In this document: positions 16,909-27,290 of the stretch, in pieces
How positions within the stretch are numbered: the first letter of the stretch is position 1
How the letters are laid out: each line of letters starts with the position of its first letter
Assembly (NCBI RefSeq): GCF_900113285.1
Contig: NZ_FOOT01000005.1
Location: forward strand, 186,001-250,000
DNA length: 64,000 nucleotides
DNA from: Pontibacter chinhatensis
GTDB taxonomy: Bacteria > Bacteroidota > Bacteroidia > Cytophagales > Hymenobacteraceae
Direction of reading: 5' to 3'
Made by a program: the position numbers and the translations under genes
Notes under the pieces: generated by a model
The model's database searches: none
Seen by the model: the letters and a program-made list of their open reading frames with translations, nothing else
What the model was told of the DNA's origin: nothing

Positions 16909-19900
16909 TTATTTAACGATGGTTACGCTGCCGGTAAGCGGCTTTTCGTTTCGGTCTAATTTGATAACATAGTAGTAAGTGGCCATCGGCAGCGCACTAC
17001 CGTTCTGGCGTCCATCCCAAGGCTGTTTGTAACCATCGGATGCAAACACCAGGTTGCCCCACTGGTTAAAAATCTCCACGCGGCAGTTGTTATACTTTTC
17101 AATGTTCTCGATGACCCAGGTGTCGTTGATGCCGTCTTGGTTTGGCGTGAACGTGTTCGGGATATCGACGTAGGGCAGCACCACGACCACCACTTCATCT
17201 GTGAACGTACAGCCGCCTTCCGTTGTAGCCGTTACCGTATAGACGGTGGTTTTCTCAGGCTTAACCATTGGGTTGGCGATGTTCGGGTTATCCATGCCGG
17301 TGGCTGGTGACCAAGTATATGTCAGGCCGCCGCTAGCCTGCAGCTGGGTGCTTCTGCCTTCCAGGATAGTCACATCAGGGCCAGCGCTCAGCTTAGGCTC
17401 CGTTACGGTAACTGTTACCGGCAAACGCTTGCTGGCACAGCTCTGCACTTCCTGCACATAATAGGTCGTGGTATGGAGCAAAACCGGCGTTTCAAAGGTG
17501 CTGCCTGTGGCAATCGGGCTTCCGCCTGCCGCGCTGGCATACCATTCCAGTCTGCCGCTGCCAGAACCTTTGGCCATTAGCGTCGTGCTGAGGCCGGCGC
17601 AGATAGTAGACCCCTGTGCCACAGTGGTTTCCGGAAGCGGCGTTACTTTCACTTCCACCGGGTTGCTGGTAAGCGAGCCGCAGGAAGCGGACGTGACCAC
17701 ACGGCGGAACCAGGTGCCCTCTGTCAGCGGGTTAGGCGTATAGTCCTTGCGGTTGTTTTGACCTAGGGCCGGAGTGTATACCCCATTGCGTGCGTTGCTT
17801 TGCTCCCACAGGTAAGCCGGGTTACCGCTTCCTCCGGTTGGCTCAGAACCTACCAGTGTAGCAGGTGCCTCACCGTAGCAAACGGTCTGCGTGCCGGAAA
17901 GCACCACGTTCTTGCTCAGGGCAGGCTTCACAGTAACCAGCACGGCATTGCTGGTGCTGCTGTAAGCGCCCGAGGTGGCCACTCGGCGGAACCAAGTGTC
18001 CTGGCTTACCGGGCCGGGCTGGAAGTTCTGCGCGTCGTTCGGAGCGCCGTTGTAGCCCTGTGCTGTCACAAAACCGGTTTTATCGCCTTTGGTGCTCATC
18101 TCCCAGCGGTAGTTGAAGTTGCCCTCACCGCCTTTTGGTACTTCGCCTTCCAGTAGGGCTGGCACGCTGCCGACACAAATGACCTGGTCTGCCTTGATGA
18201 CGTTGCTGGCGATTTCAGCAATCACCGAGATTTTAACTGCATTGGAGATGGCCTCGCAGCCGCCGGAAATAATCACCCGACGGTACCAGGTATCCTGATA
18301 CAAGCCTCTCGGGAAAGTATAATCAGCATTCAGGTTGTTGCCTTCGGCAGGGGCAAAGTTCTGACCGTCCGTACTGGACTCCCAGCGGTAGCCATACTTG
18401 CCGTTGCCTCCTTTTACCGGAGCCGTGTTCAGGCCGGTTAGCGTGGCCGGTTTGGTGCCGGCATAGATGCTCTGGTCAGCCTTGATGTTATAGTTCTCAA
18501 TCGGGGCGTTTACCGTCACTTTTACCGGCTCCGAATAGCTGATACAGCCGCCGGAAGTAACCTTGCGACGGAAAAGCGTGGTCCGGCTCAGGCTGCCTGG
18601 CTGATAATTACCATCGGCGCGGGTGTTGGCGCCCGGAGCCGGCATGAAGTCGGTGCTTCCCTCTGGTTTATACTCCCAGGTGTAGCTATACTTACCCGCT
18701 TCGCCGCCTGTGGTCGGCGTGAGGCTGGTCAGCAGGGTAGGAGTGCCGCCCTGGCATACTTCCTGGTCTCCCGTAATCAGGTTCAGGAGCTTGGGGTTGA
18801 CAGTGACTGTTACCGGGTCGCTGGTGCTCACGGTGCAGCTGCCGGACATCACAACTCTTCGGAAAGAGGTGGTCTCGGTCAGGTTGCTTGCCGTCCAGTC
18901 TTTGGTGTTGCTGCCGCGGCTGTTCGGTACCTCGCGATACTCGCCGCCTGCCGTTCTCGATTCCCAATAGTAAGTATAGCTGCCTGCGCCGTAGCCACCT
19001 TCCGGCATTTGGCCGGTAATCGTAGCCGCATCGCCCTCACAAATCGTTTGCGTGCCGGAGATGATGTTCTTGCTGATAGGCGGCATCACCTGCACCAGGA
19101 TAGTGTTGCTGGTTACTGCCTGGCAGGAGCCCGACTGCACCACGCGCTTGTACCAGGTATTGCCTGTCAGCGGAGCCGCTGGCTTGTAGTTTGGTGCGTT
19201 GCTGTTCTCTATAGGCGTAAAGTTGACGTTGTCTTTGCTCACATACCAGGTATAAGTGTACGGGGCAGCGCCTCCTGCCAACACACCCTGAATTTCGTCT
19301 GGGATTTGGCCGTGGCAAATCGTCGCTACTTCGCGCAGCTCATTTTTGGTAATGGTTGGGATTACCTTCACCTCTACCGCTTCGGAGGCCAGCGCACAGC
19401 CATCGGAGTACACCATCCGCTTATACTTGGTCGGGAGCTTGAGCCCTGCCTGCACCTGGTAATCTTTGCCGGTGGCGCCGATGATGTTGGTAAAAGTGGT
19501 GCCGTTGGCGCTGCTCATCCACTGGTAAGTATAGGAGCCCTTGCCGCTTCCGCCAACAGGCTCAGAACCCGCCAGGTTGAACGGAGCATCCTCACATACT
19601 ATTTCCGGAGCCGTGATGGCGTTGTTGTCCAGGATGGGGTTTACCGTGACCTGCACCTGGGTGCGTGGCCCGGCGCAGTTGCCCACTACCGCTTCTGCAA
19701 AGAAAGTAGTCGTGTGCTCCACGGTCGGCTCGTATACTTTGTCGCCCTCTTTTACCAGCAGGTTACCGCTGGCATCATACCAGTTATACTTGCTCGCATT
19801 GCCCTGTGCTACCAGCGTGGCCTTTCCAGCACCGCAAATGATAACAGGTGCCACTACAGGGGCTGCAATCTCCGGACGCACGATTACGGTGACGCGGGTG

Positions 19901-22779
19901 CGTGGGCCGGCGCACTGGTTTTCACCCACGTGCTCGGCGTAAAAATCAGTGGTTTGAGTTAGGTTACCGGTCTCAAAGCCAGTTCCGGCCGGAGTGGTAG
20001 CGAGCAGCTTACCGCCGTTCGGTTGGTCGTACCAGTTCACCTGGCCCGTCTGTACAGCTGCCTGCAGAGTGGTAGAGGTATTAAAGCAGATGTCTTTGAT
20101 GCCTGATACTACCGGAGCGGCTGGCAGCGGCTTTACAATCACCTGCATCTCATCCGTGGTAAAGCAGGTGCCGGTATAAACGGTATAAGTCAGGGTATAG
20201 GTACCTACTTCCGAAGGCGTGAAAGTGCCATCCACCGTTACGAACCTGGAGCCGCTCCACTTACCACCCGCCGGGCTGGCACCAAGTATAAACTTGCCTT
20301 CATTCAGGCAGACTTCCTGCACCTTCTGTGCTACAGCAGCCTGCGCCACATCAGTTACCTGCACCGTCATCTGGTCGGCGTTGGTACAGCCTTTGGCGTC
20401 GGTGTAAGTATAGGTTAGTATGAAAGTACCTCTTCCATTTGGAATGAAAATACCGTCGGCGCTCACATGCTCGCCGCTCCAGGTACCGCCTGCCGGAATG
20501 GCCTTCAGCGTCAGTGGGGTGGGGTCGTCGCAGACAGTCATGTCCGGTCCGGCATTTACTTCTGGCAGGGGATTTACCGTTACTGTTACGGTGGCCGTGC
20601 TGCTGCAGCCGGTGGCGCTGTTGTAACCTGTCACGGTATAGGTGGTGGTCTCGGACGGAGAAGCCGTCACTTCCGCCCCTGAGGTAGCGCTAAGCCCGGC
20701 AGCCGGTGACCAGGTATAGGTGTCGGCACCGGAGGCGGTGAGGATGGCGCTGCCTTGTCCCTGGCAAATTTCCTGAGACGAAGCCGTTACTTTCACCTCT
20801 GGCAGCGGGTGCACGACTACGGTATAGGTAGTGGTGCTGGTACAGCCTGTTTCCTTGTTCGTACCCGTGATGGTATAGGTGGTTGTCTCGGTCGGGTTGG
20901 CAGTAACCGTGCTGCCGGTGGTGGCGCTCAGGCCCGTGGCCGGTGCCCAGGTATAAGTATCGGCTCCTTCTAATGTAAGGGTGGTGCCGCTACCGCTAAT
21001 ACAAATGCCTCCTGGTGCCGCTGGCGTTACCTTTAACTCGGGCAAGGGGTTGATAGTGATTTGCTGCGTAGCTGCCTCCGAGGCACCACACTCGTTGGTG
21101 GCCACCAGGCTGACGGTATAGGTGCCTGCCTGGGTGAAATTTATACTTGGGTAGGCCGAACCCGCATCAGTGCCCTCGGTAAAGTTGGCCATTCCCGGAC
21201 CTGAAACGGACCAGTTGTATTGGCTGATGGTACCAAATTGTGCATCGTATACTGGCGCATGCAGCTTATTGTCGGTTGTAAAGGCGATGGTCTGCGGACC
21301 GCAGTATACTTGCTGCGCCGGCAACTGCACCTTCGGTTTGCCTTTGATAACGACTGTGGTTTCCTTCAGCGAGGTCTGGCAGCTGTTGCTGGCAGTCAGC
21401 GAGATGGTATAGGTGCCCGGCTTGGTGAACTGAAACTGGGCATTTCTGGAGCTGGACTTCGTACCGTTGGCAAAAGCCCATCCTTCAGCAGAGTTCACGC
21501 GCCAAGTATAAGCGGCCTCCGGACCAGTAGAGGTGTTCGTGGCAGCAAATACGGCTGTTACGCAGCTATTATCCCCGTTCAGGGTGAAGTCGGCCACTGG
21601 TGGCTCTTCGATGGTGATGACTTTGTTCACTGTACTTGCCAAACACTTCGTGTTAAGGCCTGTAGGTGTGGCCGTCATCTGAATGGTATAAGTGCCTGGT
21701 TTGGTGAACTTCACCGAAGGGCTCTTGGTCTTGCTGTTACCGGAAGTATACTCCCATCCCTCTGCCGGAGAGATTACCCAATCCACGATATAGCTGCCGG
21801 CACTGGCATCCGTGTTGGCGTTGGCGTTAAAGCCTTCAATCGTTTTGTCTGTCAGTTTGATAGGGGTGTTTAGACAGGCAGTGCCGAAAGCAAAATCAGC
21901 AATAGGGCCTTTGGACACTTTAATACCACCCACAGTGGCTGGCGTGGTGCCGCAGGGGTTGGTGGCCGTCGCGGTTAGGGTAAAGGCGCGTCCCGGTTTC
22001 TTCATGGAGGACTCGGTGAAGGTATGCTCGATGGTGGAAGGCAGGTTAGCGTGCGAGAACACCATTGGGGCCGAGCCATCGTCGAACTGGAAAGTATAAA
22101 CCGTTTGCGGGGAGTTATACTTGGTGATTTCCTTGTCGATGTCGAAGATGAACGTGGCCGGGGCACAGTCGTTGGTGTTACCGCGGCTGGAGATACCCAG
22201 GCTTGGGTTACTGCCAATGAAAACGCGCTCCTCGTGGGTGCTGCTGCAGCCGTGCGCGTCGTAAGCCGTGACGATCAAACGGAAAGAACCGCCCGATTTG
22301 TACGTATGGGTGGCTGTCTCAAATTCTGCTCCCAGGGTGGTGGAGTTCCCATCGCCCCAGTTAATGACATAGCGGGTGTTCGTTGCTTTGGTGGTAGAGG
22401 CATTCTCGATGGTGAGCTCAAACGTGGCCACGTTACCTGCATAACTACAGGAGGTAAAGAAGCTGATGGGGTCGGCCACCGTGGCATCCGGACCACTAGT
22501 TATCACTATTTCCTCGGAGGTCGCCTCGCAGCCATCGGTCTGCTTGGTTTTAACCGAGTAAGTGCCAGGTTGGGTGATGGTTATACTTTTAGAAGTAGCC
22601 CCGGTAGACCACAAATAGGAGTCGGCCTCGGTAGCTGAAAGTACAACTTGGCCATCGCCGCAAAGGCTGCCGGAAGAGGTGATTTGTGCGGTACAGGTTT
22701 GGGCGTAGGTTGAGTTTGAGAGGGCACTCCAAAGCTGCAGCAGGAGCAGACATAAAATGCCTAGGGCAGGGGATCGCAT
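16909..22779 (-). CDS. Giant T9SS-exported adhesin with PKD/Ig-like repeats
   Basis: A 1956-residue secreted protein with a signal peptide (cleavage near TYA-QTC). PKD-like domains fill about 30-560, with FTKPGTYTI-type motifs. Ig-like modules follow at about 560-1060 (TYTWSPAAGLSA repeats). About seven modules of some 85-95 residues lie at about 1060-1710, each with a CxG...GGSG...YxW...WFRRVVxSG pattern. The C-terminal gliding-motility-associated domain, type B, is at about 1865-1956 (NTFTPNQDGINDTW, IFNQWGNLVF, WDGRQNG). It is most likely a surface adhesin. Export by T9SS with the downstream SprF-like partner follows known family biology; the ligand is unknown. It is preceded by a long AT-rich control region. 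Confidence 0.9.
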   Translation of the reverse strand: MRSPALGILCLLLLQLWSALSNSTYAQTCTAQITSSGSLCGDGQVVLSATEADSYLWSTGATSKSITITQPGTYSVKTKQTDGCEATSEEIVITSGPDATVADPISFFTSCSYAGNVATFELTIENASTTKATNTRYVINWGDGNSTTLGAEFETATHTYKSGGSFRLIVTAYDAHGCSSTHEERVFIGSNPSLGISSRGNTNDCAPATFIFDIDKEITKYNSPQTVYTFQFDDGSAPMVFSHANLPSTIEHTFTESSMKKPGRAFTLTATATNPCGTTPATVGGIKVSKGPIADFAFGTACLNTPIKLTDKTIEGFNANANTDASAGSYIVDWVISPAEGWEYTSGNSKTKSPSVKFTKPGTYTIQMTATPTGLNTKCLASTVNKVITIEEPPVADFTLNGDNSCVTAVFAATNTSTGPEAAYTWRVNSAEGWAFANGTKSSSRNAQFQFTKPGTYTISLTASNSCQTSLKETTVVIKGKPKVQLPAQQVYCGPQTIAFTTDNKLHAPVYDAQFGTISQYNWSVSGPGMANFTEGTDAGSAYPSINFTQAGTYTVSLVATNECGASEAATQQITINPLPELKVTPAAPGGICISGSGTTLTLEGADTYTWAPATGLSATTGSTVTANPTETTTYTITGTNKETGCTSTTTYTVVVHPLPEVKVTASSQEICQGQGSAILTASGADTYTWSPAAGLSATSGAEVTASPSETTTYTVTGYNSATGCSSTATVTVTVNPLPEVNAGPDMTVCDDPTPLTLKAIPAGGTWSGEHVSADGIFIPNGRGTFILTYTYTDAKGCTNADQMTVQVTDVAQAAVAQKVQEVCLNEGKFILGASPAGGKWSGSRFVTVDGTFTPSEVGTYTLTYTVYTGTCFTTDEMQVIVKPLPAAPVVSGIKDICFNTSTTLQAAVQTGQVNWYDQPNGGKLLATTPAGTGFETGNLTQTTDFYAEHVGENQCAGPRTRVTVIVRPEIAAPVVAPVIICGAGKATLVAQGNASKYNWYDASGNLLVKEGDKVYEPTVEHTTTFFAEAVVGNCAGPRTQVQVTVNPILDNNAITAPEIVCEDAPFNLAGSEPVGGSGKGSYTYQWMSSANGTTFTNIIGATGKDYQVQAGLKLPTKYKRMVYSDGCALASEAVEVKVIPTITKNELREVATICHGQIPDEIQGVLAGGAAPYTYTWYVSKDNVNFTPIENSNAPNYKPAAPLTGNTWYKRVVQSGSCQAVTSNTILVQVMPPISKNIISGTQTICEGDAATITGQMPEGGYGAGSYTYYWESRTAGGEYREVPNSRGSNTKDWTASNLTETTSFRRVVMSGSCTVSTSDPVTVTVNPKLLNLITGDQEVCQGGTPTLLTSLTPTTGGEAGKYSYTWEYKPEGSTDFMPAPGANTRADGNYQPGSLSRTTLFRRKVTSGGCISYSEPVKVTVNAPIENYNIKADQSIYAGTKPATLTGLNTAPVKGGNGKYGYRWESSTDGQNFAPAEGNNLNADYTFPRGLYQDTWYRRVIISGGCEAISNAVKISVIAEIASNVIKADQVICVGSVPALLEGEVPKGGEGNFNYRWEMSTKGDKTGFVTAQGYNGAPNDAQNFQPGPVSQDTWFRRVATSGAYSSTSNAVLVTVKPALSKNVVLSGTQTVCYGEAPATLVGSEPTGGSGNPAYLWEQSNARNGVYTPALGQNNRKDYTPNPLTEGTWFRRVVTSASCGSLTSNPVEVKVTPLPETTVAQGSTICAGLSTTLMAKGSGSGRLEWYASAAGGSPIATGSTFETPVLLHTTTYYVQEVQSCASKRLPVTVTVTEPKLSAGPDVTILEGRSTQLQASGGLTYTWSPATGMDNPNIANPMVKPEKTTVYTVTATTEGGCTFTDEVVVVVLPYVDIPNTFTPNQDGINDTWVIENIEKYNNCRVEIFNQWGNLVFASDGYKQPWDGRQNGSALPMATYYYVIKLDRNEKPLTGSVTIVK

Positions 22780-23765
22780 ATACTTTGGTTGTAAAATTTT
22801 TCTATATAAAGCTGCTCTTAGTTGGTATAATCACGCTCCTGTTGGTGACTTATCCCCGAAGGAAAGTCGCTGTCTCAGAAGTCGTTAATAAGTGAACCTG
22901 TATATTCTGGGACAGCCGTGTGTTCGGGTATAAGTCCAATAGCAGTATTTGCAGGTTCATTACAGGTAAGTGCTTTTCGGGATGCTAAAGTTCAAAACCG
23001 ACACTGTTTTTTTGTGAAAAGTCGGTCAATTTTGAAACTTAAATTTAGAGCGAATCGTATAACGCTGATTTTTTGGTGATTACGGGTTTTTTCTCTCCTG
23101 ATGTAAATTTCACCAGCGGCTCGGGAATCTCCTGGATGGAAGCAGATTGCATTCTTTCGGTAGAACAAATTATGCTTGAGGTCAGCGTTTTGCCTGAATA
23201 TTTACATTTCTGTATATAACTATACAACCTGTATAGTTATAGTAAATACTTAAAATAGTTATAATAATCATGGCAGTTATATCCTCTGCCCCTCTCTCAC
23301 TATACCTATTTTTCCGGCTACCCATATTAGTTGCTGATATATTGGAAGAGTTATATATGTGTGTGAGCGGCTACTAAGTGAGGGGTGGAGGATAGGTAGC
23401 TGCAAGTATGTTTTTATGCGAATAAATGAAGATTTCGTATATATAGATATCCTAATTAACGTATATTATTAAATTATTCTTTTTTAATAGAACTTGGTAA
23501 AATCATAAACCTTCCTGTTGGCACGCCCGTATTTCCCACTACACTCACAAGACCAAATGCTGCAGCTTTAGTGCTACAGTTAATGTACTTAAAAGCACGG
23601 CCTCTTCACATGAGGCCGGACTGAGCCGGAGACGCCGGCATTGCATAATGACTGTTGTAAGTAAGGAGGCAGCGGATAGGCCTGCAGGTAGCTAGTGATG
23701 ATGGAACGTGAGGCAGAGACAAGATTTTCAAAGTTTACTTATGACCCCAAAATGTACTCAACCAA
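22780..23765. other. Long divergent gap upstream of the polysaccharide locus
   Basis: This 986-base AT-rich gap separates the adhesin operon from the first polysaccharide gene. It holds a dyad with 8-base arms at 23218-23238 (AACTATAC-AACCT-GTATAGTT). A GC-rich hairpin lies at 23598-23618 (CGGCCTC/GAGGCCG), followed by a smaller GCCGG/GCCGGC pair. There is no T run after these hairpins, so they are not simple terminators; they could be leader structures of the polysaccharide transcript. A 60-residue minus-strand frame at 23045-23227 is not convincing. No other frame is supported. Confidence 0.45.
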
Positions 23766-25154
23766 ATGAATAGATATAGACATTACTACGGCTTTAACAG
23801 AGTACTTCTGTTGATTCTCGATATTACGCTTATCGCCTTCGCATTTAAGCTGTCAAACATGCTCCGCTACGGAAGCTTCGAGTTTGAGTATCAATACAAT
23901 ATCTTCTTCGTTCTGTTCGGCCTGGTGTGGTGGATCGTGTCTGGCTTCACCAACTTTATCGTGCGGGTGGACAGCATCCTGCCGATAGACAGGCGTTTGG
24001 GAAATCTTATCAACGTGTTCCTGATGCACGCGCTCATCCTGGCAAGCTGTATCGTTGTCTTTAACCTGGAGCAGCTTTCGCGCCTGCTGTTACTTTATAC
24101 ATACCTGTCCACCGCGTTTCTGATTGGCCTTAGCCGCCTGGTGCTGCACATGGCCGATCGCTACTTCACCGACTCCGATATGGCACACACCCGCTATGTT
24201 ATAGTTGGTTCGGGTCCGGCAGCGGTTTCTTTGCAGCAAACCCTGAGCAACAACGATGAGATTGGTACCAAGTTCATGGGCTTTTTTGATGATGAGGTGG
24301 ACCCAAGCAGCCCACACCAGGTGCTCGGAAGTATAGAAGACATGAAGGACTACTGCCTGCAGCACAGCATCGACGAGGTATACTATGCCAAGCCCATCAT
24401 CGACTCTGAGCAGATAGAGGAGCTGACCGAGTTTGCCAATGACAACTTTATCTACCTGCGCCTTGTGCCTGATTTCAGCGCCATCGTGAAGAAGGAAGTG
24501 AACATGTACTTCTACCACAACATCCCGATGCTGAGCGTACGCAACGAGCCGCTGGAGCTGGCCTCTAACCGCATTGTGAAACGCATTTTCGACGTGGTCT
24601 TCTCCCTGGCGGTTATCCTGCTGATTTTCCCAATCCTGTTCCCCATCATTGCCCTGCTGATTAAGCTGGAGTCGAAGGGACCGGTGTTCTTTAAGCAGCT
24701 GCGCCCGGGTAAAAAGAACAGGCTGTTTGTGTGCTACAAGTTCCGCACCATGCGTGTGAACAACAACACGGAGCTGCAGGCTACTAAAAACGACCCACGC
24801 ATTACCCGCTTTGGCGCCTTTATGCGCAAGACAAGTTTAGACGAACTGCCGCAGTTCTTCAACGTGCTGCTGGGCGACATGTCGGTAGTAGGGCCACGTC
24901 CGAACCTGGTGTCGCAGCTGGACCAGTACTCCAAGGTTATCTCCAAGTATAAAACACGCCACTTCGTAACGCCGGGCATTACGGGCTACGCACAGGTGAG
25001 CGGCTACCGTGGCGAGACCAAGGAAGTGCACCTGATGGAAAAGCGCGTGGAGTACGATGTGATGTACATGGCCAACTGGAGCCTGATGATGGACATGAAA
25101 ATTATCTTCCTCACAGTGTGGAACATGATTAAAGGTGAAAAAAATGCTTACTGA
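23766..25154 (+). CDS. Undecaprenyl-phosphate sugar phosphotransferase (initiating enzyme)
   Basis: A 462-residue WcaJ/WbaP-type polyprenyl phosphoglycosyl transferase. There are four N-terminal membrane helices (about 12-120), a nucleotide-binding-like CoA_binding_3 domain (about 140-250; YVIVGSGPAAVSLQQ), a further helix near 280-300, and the catalytic sugar-transferase domain to the end. The latter has KFRTM, the DELPQFFNVL block with its catalytic Asp-Glu, GPRP and the closing YMANWS. It moves a sugar phosphate from a nucleotide sugar onto undecaprenyl phosphate, the first step of repeat-unit assembly. Glucose or galactose is usual, and the sugar here is not decided. It overlaps the next gene by 11 bases. 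Confidence 0.93.
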   Translation: MNRYRHYYGFNRVLLLILDITLIAFAFKLSNMLRYGSFEFEYQYNIFFVLFGLVWWIVSGFTNFIVRVDSILPIDRRLGNLINVFLMHALILASCIVVFNLEQLSRLLLLYTYLSTAFLIGLSRLVLHMADRYFTDSDMAHTRYVIVGSGPAAVSLQQTLSNNDEIGTKFMGFFDDEVDPSSPHQVLGSIEDMKDYCLQHSIDEVYYAKPIIDSEQIEELTEFANDNFIYLRLVPDFSAIVKKEVNMYFYHNIPMLSVRNEPLELASNRIVKRIFDVVFSLAVILLIFPILFPIIALLIKLESKGPVFFKQLRPGKKNRLFVCYKFRTMRVNNNTELQATKNDPRITRFGAFMRKTSLDELPQFFNVLLGDMSVVGPRPNLVSQLDQYSKVISKYKTRHFVTPGITGYAQVSGYRGETKEVHLMEKRVEYDVMYMANWSLMMDMKIIFLTVWNMIKGEKNAY

Positions 25155-25968
25155 TACGACGACCCTACAAGAAAAACCTGTTGCCGCCGAGCCTCCTATA
25201 AAAGTAAAGCGTCAACTGCTCGGCTCCCTTATCTCGGCCGGCTCTTTCAACGACTTTGTGAACCATGTTTTCTGGCTCACCGATACTAAGGAATCCTCTT
25301 ACGTGTGCTTTGCCAACGTGCACATGCTCATGGAAGCCCGGCAGGACAAGGAGTTCCAAAACCTGCTCAACAACGCCGACATCGCCTCGCCGGATGGGGG
25401 GCCGCTGTCGAAGCTGATGAAGCTGCTCTACGGCAAGCACCAGGACCGCGTGCCGGGTATGGACCTGATGCCGCGCCTGCTGCAGGAGGCCGAGAAGCGC
25501 GGAAAATCCGTGTTTTTCTACGGCTCCACCGACCCGGTACTGGAGGCGGTGGTAGCCCGCACCAAAGCCGATCTGCCGAACCTACGCGTAGCCGGCTATT
25601 ACTCGCCGCCTTTCCGCAAGCTCACGCACATTGAGGATGAGGCCATCACGAACATGATCAATGACTCTGGCGCTGACTTGGTGTTTGTAGCCCTGGGTTG
25701 CCCGAAGCAGGAGCGCTGGATGGCAGAGCACAAAGGCAAGGTGAAGGCCTGCATGCTGGGGGTAGGGCAGGCTTACATGACCTATGCCGGGCTGGAAAAG
25801 CGCCTGCCCAAGTGGGCCCGCGACCTGAGCCTGGAATGGACCTACCGCCTGTGGCAGGAGCCGGGCAGATTGTGGAAACGTTATCTGCTCACCAACAGTA
25901 AGTTTTTGTATGAGGTAACCAAGCTGATGCTATTCGGCCGAAACAAGCGGGCAGAACTGAGCCAGTAA
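25144..25968 (+). CDS. WecG/TagA/CpsF family glycosyltransferase (GT26)
   Basis: Starting at ATG 25144 (a GTG at 25135 is possible), this is a soluble protein of about 274 residues. Family motifs are the opening FANVHMLMEA, the catalytic-site segment NADIASPDGGPL, VPGMDLMP, FFYGST, and the conserved ALGCPKQERWM. The C-terminal RLPKWARDLSLEW and WRLWQEP-like ending (YRLWQEPGR) is also typical. The family transfers ManNAc-type or other sugars to a lipid-linked acceptor and usually acts second, after the initiating transferase that overlaps it here. Confidence 0.92.
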   Translation: MLTDTTTLQEKPVAAEPPIKVKRQLLGSLISAGSFNDFVNHVFWLTDTKESSYVCFANVHMLMEARQDKEFQNLLNNADIASPDGGPLSKLMKLLYGKHQDRVPGMDLMPRLLQEAEKRGKSVFFYGSTDPVLEAVVARTKADLPNLRVAGYYSPPFRKLTHIEDEAITNMINDSGADLVFVALGCPKQERWMAEHKGKVKACMLGVGQAYMTYAGLEKRLPKWARDLSLEWTYRLWQEPGRLWKRYLLTNSKFLYEVTKLMLFGRNKRAELSQ

Positions 25969-26368
25969 GTCTACGTATAGCTTTGATGCATAACGAAGCA
26001 AAGTACAATGAGATGGAGGCACTTCATCGTTCACCATTACCGTCATAAGCAGCGCTACAGCCTGTTCAGGCAATCCGCTGTGCAATTTTACGGAAAGGTG
26101 AAGTGCGGCAGAAGCAGTGCGCAGGCCATGTGCCTCTCCTCTAAACATGATGGTTTTACACGTTATGCAGGCATTACATCGGCCCATGCAGCCATTTCCA
26201 AAGCCGGGCCAGGCTCATGCGCGGCTAAGGCTGTATCAAGAAGTTCTAATTTCAATAAATCCTAATATAGAAATTCTCGTATTGAGCTTTAGGCTGCGTT
26301 GCCGGGGACAGTGCAACATTTAAGCGGCCGGAGCAAAATCTGATAACCTGAATTTTACCCTTTACAAC
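25969..26368 (+). other. Gene-free spacer before the CDP-sugar genes
   Basis: A 400-base gap inside the polysaccharide locus. GCACTTCA near 26019 and GGTGAAGTGC near 26097 could pair into a long imperfect hairpin. Two overlapping frames (26008-26323) have no recognisable protein features and are not called. A promoter for the CDP-sugar operon may lie here, but no clear box was seen. Confidence 0.4.
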
Positions 26369-27187
26369 ATGAAAGCAGTTATACTTGCCGGAGGCTACGG
26401 GACCAGGATAAGTGAAGAAAGCGGCGTGCGCCCGAAGCCGATGGTAGAGATTGGTGGAAAACCGATCCTTTGGCACATCATGAAAATCTACTCCCACCAC
26501 GGCATCGATGAGTTCATCATCTGCTGTGGGTACAAGGGCCACCTCATCAAGGAGTACTTCGCCAACTATTTCCTTTACAACTCTGATGTGACGTTCGATA
26601 TGCGCACCAATAAAATGGAGGTGCACCAGAACAACAACGAGTCGTGGAAGGTAACGTTGGTGGACACCGGTGAGGGTACCATGACTGGTGGTCGCCTGAA
26701 GCGCGTGCGCGAGTACCTGGGCGATGAAACCTTCTGCATGACTTACGGCGACGGCGTGAGCGACGTGAATATCTCGGAAGCCATCGCATTCCACAAGCAG
26801 CAGGGCACTATGGCCACGCTGACAGCCGTGCAGCAGCCGGGCCGTTTCGGCGTATTCACGCTGGCGGGCGGTGAGACCCAGGTACGCCAGTTCCAGGAGA
26901 AGCCGAACGGGGGCGATCAGCCTTGGATTAACGGCGGTTTCTTCGTGCTGGAGCCTTCGGTTATCGACTATATCGAGGGGGACCACACTACCTGGGAGCG
27001 GGAGCCGATGGAGCACTTGGCCAAAGCAGGCGAGCTGTCGGCTTACAAGCACACCGGTTTCTGGCAGCCTATGGATACGCTCCGTGATAAGAACGTACTC
27101 GAGGAGTTGCTTAACGCCGGCAAGGCCCCCTGGTACAACATGATTAACAGTCCGAAAGAGCAGGAGGTAAGTCCTGCCATACTTTAA
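26369..27187 (+). CDS. rfbF: Glucose-1-phosphate cytidylyltransferase
   Basis: A 272-residue nucleotidyltransferase making CDP-glucose from CTP and glucose 1-phosphate. It begins [19 protein letters not shown], the nucleotide-binding loop. It then has [18 protein letters not shown], the metal-site GDGVSDVN, and the family-specific [12 protein letters not shown] near the end. The length fits RfbF/DdhA. It is the first gene of the CDP-sugar module, with the 4,6-dehydratase gene next, so CDP-4-dehydro-6-deoxyglucose is the expected product of the pair. Confidence 0.95.
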   Translation: MKAVILAGGYGTRISEESGVRPKPMVEIGGKPILWHIMKIYSHHGIDEFIICCGYKGHLIKEYFANYFLYNSDVTFDMRTNKMEVHQNNNESWKVTLVDTGEGTMTGGRLKRVREYLGDETFCMTYGDGVSDVNISEAIAFHKQQGTMATLTAVQQPGRFGVFTLAGGETQVRQFQEKPNGGDQPWINGGFFVLEPSVIDYIEGDHTTWEREPMEHLAKAGELSAYKHTGFWQPMDTLRDKNVLEELLNAGKAPWYNMINSPKEQEVSPAIL

Positions 27188-27290
27188 GCATTTTTTATAA
27201 GCAGGCATGGCGAAAGCCGCGCCTGCTTATACTTTGTGCTCAACCCTAAAGTATAACTCACGCATTGCCTGCCATACTATAAATCAGCAG

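Noticed and set aside
23045..23227. A 60-residue minus-strand frame with a plausible-looking C-terminal half
   Set aside because: There is no known motif, it lies in AT-rich sequence with no promoter or terminator support, and the composition is not convincing. It could be a decayed gene end.
26008..26323. Two overlapping short plus-strand frames between the WecG-type gene and rfbF
   Set aside because: No protein family, no start context and no hydrophobic or motif pattern; best explained as chance frames in a spacer.
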